Source: Saturnia japonica (Eukaryota; Arthropoda; Insecta; Lepidoptera; Saturniidae). From it: a stretch of 64,000 nucleotides of DNA. Of the stretch, positions 63,681-64,000 are shown piece after piece. The stretch lies in contig CM065322.1 of the NCBI GenBank assembly GCA_033032175.1, positions 3,658,001 to 3,722,000 on the forward strand. Direction: 5' to 3'. The notes beneath the pieces were generated by a model, which saw only the letters and a list, made by a program, of their open reading frames with translations, was not told the DNA's origin and did not search any database. The position numbers were made by a program, and so were the translations under genes. Position 1 is the stretch's first letter. Every line of letters begins with the position of its first letter.

Positions 63681-64000
63681 TCACTAACTAGGCTTAGCGT
63701 GTTATCTTCTTGGGCTATATCGCCACTTAAAAATCATATGAGATTATGGCTAAGCTTCTAAAAAATTTAAATAACAGACTCATCCGATGTATGTTATATT
63801 ATCTTAAGATATGATTAATTATCAATAACTTGTATAATCAATCTCACAGCTATGTACTATTATTACTTTAGGATTGTTTATCTATAGGTGTGTTGCAGCT
63901 GCTGCACTTTACCTGGGATTGTGTACAAACGCTGTAAAATTATCAGGGTGTGGGACATCTAACACAGCGACATCTATCGAGCCACATACGACGCATCCTA
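63681..64000. other. window end, intergenic sequence
   Basis: AT-rich; no feature recognised. Confidence 0.4.

Overview
This is an AT-rich, intron-bearing animal window with no bacterial-type gene layout. The gene family and the repeats point to a moth or butterfly: short-exon insect gustatory receptor (Gr) genes with the C-terminal TYxxxxxQF signature, rolling-circle Helitrons with TC...CTAG ends, a tRNA-derived SINE, mariner remnants, and BEL/Pao, copia and Jockey-clade retrotransposons. The assignment to Lepidoptera is an inference from these.

Host genes. Four Gr loci share an exon architecture: a long exon 1, a small exon 2 of 75-78 nt (phase 0/0), exon 3 of about 136-151 nt (phase 0/1) and a final exon of about 173 nt. 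Gr-A (minus, exons 12776-13420, 8959-9036, 6184-6319, 5429-5601) joins into an uninterrupted 343-residue protein. Gr-C (plus, 50529-54636) has intact exons 1, 3 and 4, but I could not place its exon 2. Gr-B (plus, 37931-40674) is a frameshifted remnant. Gr-D (minus, 62077-62226) is a lone exon 3 one base short of frame. An unidentified exon-like GC-rich patch lies at 38195-38345 (minus).

Mobile DNA. 17.9-33.3 kb is a nest: a minus-strand BEL/Pao element (18641-33300, TTTAG target duplication, integrase region deleted) whose two LTRs each carry two Jockey-clade non-LTR insertions at the same GAATTGGTACC site. One of these (26877-32956) is full length with both ORFs open. The site lies at the predicted LTR transcription start, so the intact Jockey begins 30 nt downstream of the BEL TATA box. 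A minus-strand copia element with identical-length 200 bp LTRs and a GCTTA duplication occupies 42753-47313; its primer site matches the anticodon arm of initiator tRNA-Met. Two related Helitrons (6724-8489, 48155-49689) carry a conserved exon-like coding fragment ending in a splice donor. A second Helitron family has copies at 17887, 56348 and 61354.

Tandem DNA. 58.9-61.07 kb is a ~180 bp satellite-like array with a four-unit higher-order period; older degenerate arrays lie at 40.7-41.8 and 55.6-58.1 kb. The rest is AT-rich intergenic sequence and old repeats in which I see no gene.
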